From Aureivirga marina (GTDB lineage Bacteria > Bacteroidota > Bacteroidia > Flavobacteriales > Flavobacteriaceae): a stretch of 64,000 nucleotides of DNA. Of the stretch, positions 19,024 to 26,513 are shown in pieces. The first letter of the stretch is position 1; every line of letters begins with the position of its first letter. Both the position numbers and the translations under genes were made by a program. The stretch covers positions 28,629 to 92,628 of the forward strand of contig NZ_JADPIB010000010.1 of the NCBI RefSeq assembly GCF_015767265.1. Reading direction: 5' to 3'. The notes beneath the pieces are model-generated. The model made no database searches. It was given only the letters and a program-made list of their open reading frames with translations, and was not told where the DNA came from.

Positions 19024-19055
19024 AAATCCATAAGTTAAATCTTATGGATTTTTTA
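19024..19055 (+). terminator. Intrinsic terminator of hemH-hemJ
   Basis: AAATCCATAAG and CTTATGGATTT form an 11-bp stem around a 6-nt loop, followed by a T-rich tract. Confidence 0.8.
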
Positions 19056-19142
19056 TTTTTTCTACTCTTTAAATGCCTTTCTATTTTTAAAAACACAAAA
19101 CATTTTCTAGCTTTGATAAAATAGAAAATTCTAAAATAGTAT

Positions 19143-19640
19143 ATGGAAATTATAGATAAAATTGTTTCACTAATAGAAAAAAGTAAAAAAGATGAAGATT
19201 GTATTTATGAAGTAAATGCAAAAATAAATCCACCTGTAAAAGAAGAATCAATTGAAAAATTAGAAGAACTAATTCAATTTTCTTTACCAGAAGATTTGAA
19301 AAATATATATCGAAAACACAATGGAATTCAGATAGAATTTAAACATAAAGAATTTGGTTTTAATTCCTCAAAAATGAAAATAGCTTCGATTGATGAAAAT
19401 ATTGAAATGTATCAAAACAAAGAAAAATATGCTTTTTTTCTTTCAAAATTAAAGGAAAACCAAGTATTTTTAATCTTTTATCAAAGAAAACCTGAATTAT
19501 ATTATGGTTATTTAATAGATGACAACTTTGATTCTTCGAAAATTTACACATATGATCTTGAAGAATTTCAATTTAATGGAGATACAATAAATTCTGTTTT
19601 AAATAATATTTTAGATCGAGTTGCTTATTACTCAAACTAA
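19143..19640 (+). CDS. SMI1/KNR4 (SUKH) family protein
   Basis: The 165-residue soluble protein has the SUKH pattern: I-E-K-L-E-E-L-I-Q-F-S-L-P-E-D-L-K-N-I-Y-type helix-strand at about 37-57 (conserved L-P-x-D-L/Y), then N-G-I near 61-63 and a C-terminal Y-D-L-E-E-F region. SUKH proteins are common immunity proteins against polymorphic toxins, but single copies also act elsewhere. No toxin gene is next to it, so an orphan immunity role is only possible. Confidence 0.75.
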   Translation: MEIIDKIVSLIEKSKKDEDCIYEVNAKINPPVKEESIEKLEELIQFSLPEDLKNIYRKHNGIQIEFKHKEFGFNSSKMKIASIDENIEMYQNKEKYAFFLSKLKENQVFLIFYQRKPELYYGYLIDDNFDSSKIYTYDLEEFQFNGDTINSVLNNILDRVAYYSN

Positions 19641-19693
19641 ATTCTGAAAATGTTAAAAATGCAAGCTTTTCTTTTATTTTTAAATAATTAATC

Positions 19694-19701
19694 TATATTT
19701 G
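19694..19701 (+). promoter_or_regulatory. Promoter -7 box of the asnA leader transcript
   Basis: TATATTTG matches TAnnTTTG exactly. It predicts transcription from about 19706, just before the first leader mini-ORF at 19719. The -33 region is T-rich without a clean TTG. Confidence 0.65.
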
Positions 19702-19718
19702 TTGCAGGACTAATAAAT

Positions 19719-19802
19719 ATGACAAAAAACTTATATAATAGCGACTTCTTTAATAATTTGAATAAATATAATTTATTCGAACAAGAGGAAGATTTTATAT
19801 AA
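19719..19802 (+). CDS. Asn-rich leader peptide 1 of the asnA attenuator
   Basis: A 27-codon mini-ORF starting at ATG 19719, six Asn codons (4, 7, 12, 13, 15, 18), TAA at 19800-19802. Its last codons (Glu-Glu-Asp-Phe) are the antiterminator arm GAGGAAGATTTT (19785-19796), which pairs over 12 bp with AAAGTCTTCCTC (19832-19843), the 5' half of the following terminator. A ribosome held at Asn codon 18 (19770-19772) would leave the arm free; a ribosome reaching the stop would cover it. This is the geometry of a ribosome-controlled attenuator. The function is inferred; the pairing is read directly. Confidence 0.75.
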   Translation: MTKNLYNSDFFNNLNKYNLFEQEEDFI

Positions 19803-19863
19803 GTAGGAAAATAATAAAATGATATCTACAGAAAGTCTTCCTCCTTTGGAAGACTTTTTTTTT
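19785..19863 (+). promoter_or_regulatory. Attenuator 1: antiterminator arm and terminator
   Basis: The terminator is a perfect 10-bp stem AAAGTCTTCC (19832-19841)/GGAAGACTTT (19848-19857) with a 6-nt loop and a run of nine T. The competing antiterminator is a 12-bp helix between 19785-19796 and 19832-19843 with one G-U pair. The two structures exclude each other, because the antiterminator uses the whole 5' half of the terminator stem. Confidence 0.75.
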
Positions 19864-19888
19864 ACAATAATTTTTCAATTATAATCAA

Positions 19889-19945
19889 ATGCCAATTTTG
19901 AACTTAAATAATAATAACAATAATTATAAATCTCCTTCTGGGTAG
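19889..19945 (+). CDS. Asn-rich leader peptide 2 of the asnA attenuator
   Basis: An 18-codon mini-ORF (ATG 19889, TAG 19943-19945). Seven of its 18 residues are Asn, six of them in a row (codons 7-12, 19907-19924). The Gly and stop codons lie in the arm GGGTAGGTT (19940-19948), which can pair over 9 bp, with G-U pairs, with AGCCTGCTC (19977-19985), the 5' side of a terminator 33 bp before asnA. Consecutive codons for the product of the downstream enzyme are the classical mark of leader-peptide attenuation. Confidence 0.85.
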   Translation: MPILNLNNNNNNYKSPSG

Positions 19946-20002
19946 GTTCATAACTTATTACGTTATATTTAAGTAAAGCCTGCTCTCGAGCGGGCTTTTT
20001 TT
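19940..20002 (+). promoter_or_regulatory. Attenuator 2: antiterminator arm and terminator before asnA
   Basis: The terminator is AAAGCCTGCT/AGCGGGCTTT (19975-19984 and 19989-19998, one G-U pair) with a 4-nt loop and seven T, ending 35 bp before the asnA ATG. The alternative helix pairs 19940-19948 with 19977-19985. A ribosome at the leader stop covers 19940-19948 and favours termination; a ribosome stalled on the Asn run leaves it free. Confidence 0.8.
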
Positions 20003-20037
20003 ATGCCTAAAAATTAAAAATCTAAATATTTACACTT

Positions 20038-21042
20038 ATGAAATCAGAAATTTTAAAAACAGAAGAAGCTTTAGGATTTGTAAAGCAAACATTTGAAACA
20101 AAGCTAAAAAAACAATTAAGTTTGACACGTGTTTCTGCACCAATTGCAGTATTAAAAGGAACTGGAATTAACGATGATTTAAATGGATTTGAACGAACGG
20201 TAGATTTTCCAGTAAAATCTCTAGATGATCAAAAAGCTGTAGTTGTAAATTCTCTAGCTAAGTGGAAACGACTTCGTTTAAAAGAATTAGAAGTTGAAAA
20301 AGAACATGGAATTATTACAGACATGCGTGCAATTCGCCCAGATGAAGATTATAGTAAAATTCATTCGATTTATGTAGATCAATGGGATTGGGAAAAACGA
20401 ATTTGTGAATCAAAAAGGACACTTTCTTATTTAAAAGAACAAGTAGAGAAAATTTATCAAGCTTTAAAAGAGACTGAAAAAGCAATTCATTCAGAATATG
20501 AGGAAATCACTCCGATTTTACCAGAAAAAATTATATTTATACAAAGCGAAGAATTATTACAAATGTATCCTACTTTAAGTCCAAAAGAAAGAGAAAACAA
20601 AATTACTGAAAAATTTGGTGCCGTATTTTTAATGGGAATTGGACACGAATTAAGTCATGGAGAAAAACATGATGGAAGAGCTCCAGATTACGATGATTGG
20701 AGTACAAAAAACGAAGAAGGATTTTTAGGATTAAACGGAGATATTTTAGTTTGGCATCCAGAATTAAAAGCAAGTTTTGAACTTTCTTCAATGGGAATTC
20801 GAGTAGATAAAAAAGCTTTAAAATATCAATTAGAAACAACTAAAAACTCCTATCGAAAAGAATTATTTTTCCATAAAATGCTTTTACAAGAAAAATTACC
20901 GCAAAGTATTGGAGGTGGAATTGGACAATCTAGAATTTGTATGTTTTTACTTAGAAAAAAACACATTGGAGAAGTACAAGTTGGAATTTGGTCAGAAAGT
21001 ATAAAAAAAGAAGTTAGAAATTATGGAGTGCAATTATTATAA
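20038..21042 (+). CDS. asnA: Aspartate-ammonia ligase (asparagine synthetase A)
   Basis: The 334-residue protein matches AsnA in length and motifs: L-T-R-V-S-A-P near 30-36, D-D-L-N-G-F-E-R near 46-53, A-K-W-K-R near 74-78, M-R-A-I-R-P-D-E near 97-104 and a C-terminal G-G-I-G-Q-S-R class II synthetase-like active-site motif near 298-304. It makes asparagine from aspartate, ammonia and ATP in the cytoplasm. It is monocistronic, with a terminator directly after it. Its leader carries two tandem Asn-codon attenuators, so expression should rise when charged Asn-tRNA is scarce. Confidence 0.97.
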   Translation: MKSEILKTEEALGFVKQTFETKLKKQLSLTRVSAPIAVLKGTGINDDLNGFERTVDFPVKSLDDQKAVVVNSLAKWKRLRLKELEVEKEHGIITDMRAIRPDEDYSKIHSIYVDQWDWEKRICESKRTLSYLKEQVEKIYQALKETEKAIHSEYEEITPILPEKIIFIQSEELLQMYPTLSPKERENKITEKFGAVFLMGIGHELSHGEKHDGRAPDYDDWSTKNEEGFLGLNGDILVWHPELKASFELSSMGIRVDKKALKYQLETTKNSYRKELFFHKMLLQEKLPQSIGGGIGQSRICMFLLRKKHIGEVQVGIWSESIKKEVRNYGVQLL

Positions 21043-21069
21043 TGATTTTAAAGTATTTATAAAACAAAA

Positions 21070-21101
21070 AAACATATTTCTAAGTCGAAATATGTTTTTT
21101 T
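21070..21101. terminator. Bidirectional intrinsic terminator after asnA
   Basis: AAACATATTTC/GAAATATGTTT, an 11-bp perfect stem with a 6-nt loop and T tract. It lies between asnA and the converging HNH-like gene. Confidence 0.85.
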
Positions 21102-21105
21102 GTTT

Positions 21106-21567
21106 CTATTTTAAATACCTTCTTTTTACTCTTCCAATACTCGTATCAGAAGTTCCGTAATCCGCAGCAATTTTCTTTAAGGTATCACCTTTTTTAATTC
21201 TATCAATGATTACTGGAATGTCTTCGCTGGATATTTTACTTAGCTTACTTCTCACTAATTTGTTCTCGCCTCGTTTTCCCCAATATAGATTTCTATAATG
21301 ATCATCCGTAAAGCAATATTTATGCTTTGCAATCATTTTTTCATCTTCGGGTAAACCATTCCATGCTTCACAAACCAACTTTGCAACGGTGTATGATTTC
21401 CTGTTAACACTCACCATTCTCATTGGTCTATCTTTTTTGTCGTATTCGAAAATTCTTAGAACTTTTTCATTATAAATTATATTAGTTCCATCTGAGTTAA
21501 TTTTCAAGTTTTTGATAATAGGGTGATCTCTAAATTCCTCTAAATTCTCAAAATCTTCTTTTTTCAT
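21106..21567 (-). CDS. Orphan HNH-like/HTH DNA-binding protein
   Basis: 153 residues. Residues about 48-100 resemble the HNH/NUMOD module of phage and homing endonucleases (V-A-K-L-V-C-E-A-W-N-G-L-P then H-K-Y-C-F-T-D-D-H-Y-R-N-L-Y-W-G), but the usual second His/Asn positions are altered, so nuclease activity is doubtful. The C terminus (about 125-150) is a resolvase/Hin-type helix-turn-helix (T-L-K-K-I-A-A-D-Y-G-T-S-D-T-S-I-G-R-V). It could be a domesticated homing-nuclease relative used as a DNA-binding protein. Confidence 0.65.
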   Translation of the reverse strand: MKKEDFENLEEFRDHPIIKNLKINSDGTNIIYNEKVLRIFEYDKKDRPMRMVSVNRKSYTVAKLVCEAWNGLPEDEKMIAKHKYCFTDDHYRNLYWGKRGENKLVRSKLSKISSEDIPVIIDRIKKGDTLKKIAADYGTSDTSIGRVKRRYLK

Positions 21568-22015
21568 AAAGGGCTATATGATTTATTTTTCAGCTAAAAA
21601 AACTCCTCTTTCTAGGTGAAAACTGTTCGTATTTGGGTCTTTATTGAATCAAATATAAAAAATAATAACGATTTTTTTGTTTAGATAAATCGTTTTTAAT
21701 TACTGATTATCAATTTAATTACTTTCAAAATTAATTAAAAAAAGATAAAAATATATTTTATTCATTTTTTTAATTCTCATAATAAATTTTAACTAATAAA
21801 CTACGCTTTAAATATTTTTTTAATATTTTTTTAACATTTTATAAAAACATATAATTTGACGAAAAAAATGAAGATAATTACATTTTTTTTTAATTTATTC
21901 TCTTAATTGTGCTTACTTAATTGTCTTTTTTTTATATTTTGACGAAAAATAATCAATCTAATAATTACCTATTTTTTTAGTACTTTCGGAGCTCAAATTC
22001 CTAGAAAATTAAATT
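21568..22015. other. AT-rich divergent intergenic region
   Basis: 448 bp, strongly A/T, with no gene or tRNA seen. It contains a minus-strand TATATTTG box (21650-21657), a likely promoter for the HNH-like gene with a 75-nt leader, and the promoter region of the esterase-like gene. Confidence 0.5.
21650..21657 (-). promoter_or_regulatory. Putative -7 box for the HNH-like gene
   Basis: On the minus strand TATATTTG matches TAnnTTTG exactly, about 83 bp before the start codon. Confidence 0.5.
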
Positions 22016-23308
22016 ATGATGAAAAAAATACTATTCACCCTAATTATCCTATTCAGTTCTCTAGTTTATTCTCAAAATATCATTGAAAAAAACATTGAAT
22101 CTTATGAATTAAATACTACTCGTAAAATTCAAATTTACATTCCAGATTCTTATCAACAAGACACCTTACGTTCTTATCCGTTAGCTGTAATTTTGGACGG
22201 AAATTTACTTTTTGACACTTATGTCGGAAATGCCAGATTATTTTCAAAATCTGATAAAGCTCCTGAACAAATTATTGTAGGAATTAACCAAGATAATCCG
22301 ACACAAAGGCAAATTGATTGCTCTTATGAAGCTTCCAATAATTTACCGACAAGTGATGGAGATAATTTTTATCGTTTTATCCGTGGTGAATTGTTAGATT
22401 ATATGGAATTAAACTATCGTGTTTCCCCATTTAAAACAATTGTTGGAAATAAATTGACAGGAAATTTTTTAAATTATTTCTTAATTGAAGATACACCAGG
22501 TTTTAATGCTTTTATTTGTATAAATCCCGATTTTGCTCCTGAAATTGCAGGTTATTTAAGCGCAAAAGGACAAAAAATTAAAGAAGAAACTTTTTATTAT
22601 TTAGCAACAGGTGATTATGATTCTAAAAAGAAACAAACCGAAATTACTTATGTAAGTGATTTTTTAAGTCAAGTTCAAAATAAAAAATTCAATTATAAAT
22701 TTCAATATTTTGAAAATATAACAACAACAACTTCTTTAGGACAATCGATTCCGCAAGCGCTTTCTTTTATTTTCGATATTTATTCGGCAGTTTCTGAAGG
22801 TGAGTTTGCTAAAAAATTAAAAGATTTAACACCTGTTGAAGCAATTGCTTATTTAGAAACAAAATATGTAGAAATTGATTATTTATTTGGTTCCGATTTA
22901 AAAATTCGTGAGAAAGATATTTACGCAATTGAAAGTATTGTAATCGAAAAAGAAAATGGTGACTACCTAAAAGATTTTGGTAAAATGTTGAACAAACTTT
23001 ACGAAGAATCTCCTTTAGGAAATTATTATTTAGGTATGTATTATGAAAAGAAAAATAAACTTAAAAAAGCACTTCGTTATTACAAAGATGGTTACATGAA
23101 AGTTCCAAATGATCATGAAAGTGCTGTAGGTTATTATAGAAATGTAGAGAGAGTTTTAGAAAAAATGGATGCCAAAGGTTTCGATACAGAGGAATTCATG
23201 GATGCTAATGAATTTGATACAGAAGAAGATTCGGAAGAAGATACTGAATCTGGAGAAGATTCTAACTCAGAAGAAGAAAATACGGAAGAAGAAAGTTCAG
23301 ATGAATAA
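22016..23308 (+). CDS. Secreted esterase-like protein with degenerate nucleophile motif
   Basis: 430 residues with a signal peptide ending near V-Y-S-Q (about 21). A putative-esterase (Fes/BesA-type, alpha/beta hydrolase) domain spans about 22-270 (P-L-A-V-I-L-D-G near 58-66, E-Q-I-I-V-G-I-N near 83-90). At the elbow where family members have G-H-S-x-G-G there is V-G-N-K-L-T-G-N, so the catalytic Ser is missing and it may be a binding protein. A TPR-like repeat occupies about 335-375 and the tail from 385 is very acidic. A strong terminator follows. Confidence 0.75.
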   Translation: MMKKILFTLIILFSSLVYSQNIIEKNIESYELNTTRKIQIYIPDSYQQDTLRSYPLAVILDGNLLFDTYVGNARLFSKSDKAPEQIIVGINQDNPTQRQIDCSYEASNNLPTSDGDNFYRFIRGELLDYMELNYRVSPFKTIVGNKLTGNFLNYFLIEDTPGFNAFICINPDFAPEIAGYLSAKGQKIKEETFYYLATGDYDSKKKQTEITYVSDFLSQVQNKKFNYKFQYFENITTTTSLGQSIPQALSFIFDIYSAVSEGEFAKKLKDLTPVEAIAYLETKYVEIDYLFGSDLKIREKDIYAIESIVIEKENGDYLKDFGKMLNKLYEESPLGNYYLGMYYEKKNKLKKALRYYKDGYMKVPNDHESAVGYYRNVERVLEKMDAKGFDTEEFMDANEFDTEEDSEEDTESGEDSNSEEENTEEESSDE

Positions 23309-23312
23309 ATAA

Positions 23313-23346
23313 AAAAAGCCGATTGTCATTTAACAATCGGCTTTTT
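23313..23346. terminator. Bidirectional intrinsic terminator
   Basis: AAAAAGCCGATTGT/ACAATCGGCTTTTT, a 14-bp stem with a 6-nt loop, between the converging esterase-like and CotH-like genes. Confidence 0.9.
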
Positions 23347-23350
23347 AATT

Positions 23351-24565
23351 CTAAAATTTATTTTTTAAATAACCAAAACGGTCATCAAAATCTGCTCTTA
23401 ATTCATCTACATTTTGATACCATTCAATTAACGTTTCTGGTTCTTTATATTTTTGTAAATGCAGAGGAATTTCCTTTTCAACATATTCCATATTTTTATT
23501 TAAAATCGTAGAAAAAGATTCTCTTGAAAATTTCGGATTATTGTAAATTTCTTCCAACCTTTCATCAAATTGTTGTTTAAATTCTGCATCATTATCATAT
23601 AAAACATTAAACATATCAATAATTGGGCTTGAATTTCCGTTTCGTATTGATTTTAAAGGATGATTAGCAATATCAATTTCATTTACATAATCTAAATCAT
23701 ATAAAACAAAACGAAATTTTGAATCTTCAATCGCATAAAAACGAACATTATTATTTGGCCAATCAAAGTTTGTAATTAATGATTCAAAAGCCATATAATC
23801 AATAAAACTATTCAAATCAATTTCTTGTTTGATATGCGCAACATCTCCATCAGCAATTTTTTGCATTAGAGTATAAACTCTCGCTTCATCTCCATCTTTA
23901 ATATCAATTACTCCAGGAGAATCCACTTTTACCATCGTTAAATGCTTTTTCTTTTTATCAAAAAGTCTCGAAATTCCATTCGAATTTGTTTCTGTTCGAA
24001 TATTCAACATTCCATAAAACTCATTATTTATAAACACAAAAGCTGGCTCATAATAAGAAACTTCAAAATCCAAACCAAGTTCAATTGCCAATTCAGAATA
24101 AGTTGCGTCTTTCAACATTGTATCAAAAAAATCGTTTCCTGAATTTCGTAAACGGAAAGATTTTATTTTATCTAAACTATGATTTGGAAGTATTTTCTCT
24201 GGATTAATAATTTGTCTTTGCGAATTATCTTGTGTATCGTCAAATTTAATTCCTAAAGATTTCAACTCAAAAGTTGCAGACTTTCCTCCTTTTATTTCCA
24301 ATTCTACAAGTTCACGATCTACTTGTAATTCATGATTTCTATATAAATCCATTCGTGCTTCAATTTCAATTTCTGCACGATAATTTTCAAACATTTTTTC
24401 AACCTGTTCTTCATTTGCAATTAAATTAATCACAGGAAAAGGAGTTTCTAAATTTTCAATAGTTACATCCTTATAAGACGGAACATCAAACTTTAATTCT
24501 TCATCAAAATCACTACAAGAAATTAGAAGAATTAAGAAAGTAAAACTTATTATAATTTTTTTCAT
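23351..24565 (-). CDS. CotH-kinase-family lipoprotein
   Basis: 404 residues with a lipoprotein signal (L-I-S-C, Cys about 17) followed by S-D-F-D-E-E, which resembles the acidic signal that sends Bacteroidetes lipoproteins to the cell surface. The body matches the CotH kinase-like family: an F-R-L-R-N-S-G-N-D motif near 137-145, F-D-W-P-N-N-N-V-R-F-Y near 264-274 and V-L-Y-D-L-D near 283-288. CotH proteins are atypical protein kinases in spore coats and elsewhere; the substrate here is unknown. The downstream barrel gene ends of both lie 6 bp apart, consistent with one operon. Confidence 0.85.
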   Translation of the reverse strand: MKKIIISFTFLILLISCSDFDEELKFDVPSYKDVTIENLETPFPVINLIANEEQVEKMFENYRAEIEIEARMDLYRNHELQVDRELVELEIKGGKSATFELKSLGIKFDDTQDNSQRQIINPEKILPNHSLDKIKSFRLRNSGNDFFDTMLKDATYSELAIELGLDFEVSYYEPAFVFINNEFYGMLNIRTETNSNGISRLFDKKKKHLTMVKVDSPGVIDIKDGDEARVYTLMQKIADGDVAHIKQEIDLNSFIDYMAFESLITNFDWPNNNVRFYAIEDSKFRFVLYDLDYVNEIDIANHPLKSIRNGNSSPIIDMFNVLYDNDAEFKQQFDERLEEIYNNPKFSRESFSTILNKNMEYVEKEIPLHLQKYKEPETLIEWYQNVDELRADFDDRFGYLKNKF

Positions 24566-24571
24566 TTGGTT

Positions 24572-25126
24572 TTATTTTAAAGCATAAGAAATTCCAACAG
24601 AAATAGTTGTTCTTGGTTCATTCAATAAAAATAAATCTGGAGTTGTTCTTAAATTTCTTTGAAAAAGTGCAACAATCTGCCATTTTTTATGAAAAGCATA
24701 CCCTCCTTTTATCAGAAAATTTACACGAACATTGTTTTCTTTACTGATATTAAGTTCATTAAAATCACGATTATTACTCAAAGAAAAACCAGAAGAAATT
24801 CTATATTTTTCCAGAAAATGATAACCAAGTAAAAATGGAATATCCAAACGTAAAGTTTTGGCATTGTAAGATGAATTTCGAACTTCACCTTCTGCAAAAT
24901 ATAACTTTCCATATATTCCTGTTTCACCATAAATACCTTTGTAAATTGGAATTTGAACATTTGCACCAAGTTGTGTCATCAAAACAGTATTTGAGGAAAT
25001 TTTTTCTTGGTTCATGTATAAATCATTGTTGAAAGCGTAACCTAAATGCGCTTCCACATTAAATTTTGTTTGTGCATTCATTCCAAAAAATGCAAAAACG
25101 AATAAAATAAACAGTAGTTTCTTCAT
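24572..25126 (-). CDS. Outer membrane beta-barrel protein
   Basis: 184 residues: a signal peptide ending N-A-Q (about 19), then alternating amphipathic strands with aromatic ends and a C-terminal strand ending T-I-S-V-G-I-S-Y-A-L-K, as in small eight-strand Bacteroidetes barrels. It is transcribed before the CotH-like lipoprotein with a 6-bp gap, so the two may form an envelope pair. No finer function can be assigned. Confidence 0.8.
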   Translation of the reverse strand: MKKLLFILFVFAFFGMNAQTKFNVEAHLGYAFNNDLYMNQEKISSNTVLMTQLGANVQIPIYKGIYGETGIYGKLYFAEGEVRNSSYNAKTLRLDIPFLLGYHFLEKYRISSGFSLSNNRDFNELNISKENNVRVNFLIKGGYAFHKKWQIVALFQRNLRTTPDLFLLNEPRTTISVGISYALK

Positions 25127-25528
25127 GAATTCTTTTATATCATTCTCATGAAATCTTACACTTCTATTTTTTAATCTTAAATTTTATATTATTTAAAAAA
25201 TACAAGTATAAATTTCATTTTACTTAAAATAAGATTGCAAAATTACAAAATGATTTTTAATTCTATATTTATTATTCTTTCATAAGAAAAAGAATGAAAC
25301 CAATTTCTACACATTTTTTTTATTATTTTTTTGACAACTCAAAAATATCTTCACTTTTTTTATACATATTTTTCTTTTTATATACATTTCTTTATCGAAT
25401 TAAAATTCCCTTAAACTTTCCATTAAAATGATAATCTTTTGATAAACAAATCATACACTAAGCTTTACAAAAAAGAAGTCAAGAAAATTAATTTTGACAT
25501 AAATAAAAATCTTAACAACACAATTAAA
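25127..25528. other. AT-rich divergent intergenic region
   Basis: About 400 bp with long A/T runs between the barrel gene and the YwqK-type gene. The reading frame of the latter stays open upstream to 25439, but that stretch encodes a Lys/Asn-rich run without coding character. No RNA gene or hairpin stands out. Confidence 0.45.
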
Positions 25529-26461
25529 ATGAACCCTCAAAAATTATTTCTATTCGTATTAATTTTAAACATTACAATTAGCTATAGTCAAACTGAATTC
25601 AAAGAATTTTATGAAAATGGACAACTTGCACAAGTTGGAAACAAAAAAGATGGTTATGCACAAGGAGATTTTAAAGAATATTATGAAAATGGACAAATAG
25701 CAAAAATTGGAAATTATGAAGAAGGTTTTGCTGAAGGAGAATTCAAAGAATTTTATGAAAACGGACAATTAGCACAAGTTGGAAAATATCATAAAGGTTT
25801 TGCAGAGGGAGAATGGAAATATTTTCATGAAAACGGAAAATTAAAAGCAATTGGAAAAAGAGAAAAAGGAAAAGCTATTGGAAAATGGGAAATTTATTAT
25901 GATAACAAGCAACTTTCTGAAGAAGGAATTTATGAAAAAGGATTAAAAAATAGTGAGTTTAAAACATTTCATAAAAATGGACAAATAATGCATGTTGGAG
26001 CTTTTGAAAAAGGATTAAAAGTTGGACTATGGAAAGCTTATAATGCAAAAGGGATTTTAATAAGTGAAGGAGTTTATAAATCAGACGGTAAAGATTCCAT
26101 TTGGAAATATTATTTCAATGATGGAAAATTAAATTTTAAACAGAATTTTAAAAATGGGGAAAGAAAAGGAAAATGGGAAGCTTTTTATCCGAGTGGAGAA
26201 AAAATGAGTATAGGAAATTTTGAAGATAATGAACGAAATGGAGAACAAAAAGATTTCTATAAAAATGGACAATTGAAAGCAGTAAAACTTTTTAAAAACA
26301 ACAAGTTAATGGATGTGTATCAATTATACGATAATACAGGAAATTTACTTCAAAAAGGAAGTTTAATCAATGGAAATGGAACTTTACACATCTATAATAA
26401 TCAAGGAAAATTAGAAAAAACAGAAATGTACAAAAAAGGCGAATTAGTTTCTGTAAATTAA
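25529..26461 (+). CDS. Secreted MORN/YwqK-type repeat protein
   Basis: About 310 residues from the chosen ATG, which begins a clear signal peptide (M-N-P-Q-K-L-F-L-F-V-L ... S-Y-S-Q). The rest is roughly a dozen tandem 20-24-residue units of the MORN-like YwqK kind (F-K-E-F-Y-E-N-G-Q-L-A and variants ending G-x-W or G-E-F). YwqK is filed as an antitoxin family, but the repeat mostly serves as a beta-hairpin scaffold and no toxin gene is near. An upstream ATG at 25439 would bury the signal peptide. Confidence 0.8.
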   Translation: MNPQKLFLFVLILNITISYSQTEFKEFYENGQLAQVGNKKDGYAQGDFKEYYENGQIAKIGNYEEGFAEGEFKEFYENGQLAQVGKYHKGFAEGEWKYFHENGKLKAIGKREKGKAIGKWEIYYDNKQLSEEGIYEKGLKNSEFKTFHKNGQIMHVGAFEKGLKVGLWKAYNAKGILISEGVYKSDGKDSIWKYYFNDGKLNFKQNFKNGERKGKWEAFYPSGEKMSIGNFEDNERNGEQKDFYKNGQLKAVKLFKNNKLMDVYQLYDNTGNLLQKGSLINGNGTLHIYNNQGKLEKTEMYKKGELVSVN

Positions 26462-26487
26462 TCTTTGGTTTGCGTGTTTATCTCAAA

Positions 26488-26513
26488 AAAACTCCTCAAA
26501 TTGAGGAGTTTTT
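26488..26513. terminator. Bidirectional intrinsic terminator
   Basis: AAAACTCCTC/GAGGAGTTTT with a 5-nt loop, between the converging YwqK-type gene and the pseudouridine synthase gene; its end touches the latter's stop codon. Confidence 0.85.

Noticed and set aside
19700..20002. 6S RNA, SRP RNA or tmRNA between the SUKH gene and asnA
   Set aside because: The two hairpins are intrinsic terminators and the rest is explained by Asn-rich mini-ORFs; no SRP tetraloop motif or tRNA-like part is seen.
25439..25528. Longer N terminus of the YwqK-type protein
   Set aside because: It would place a Lys/Asn-rich prefix before a clear signal peptide that starts at ATG 25529.
25529..26461. Toxin-antitoxin pair from the YwqK antitoxin label
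   Set aside because: No toxin candidate lies next to it; the protein is secreted and the repeat is a generic scaffold.
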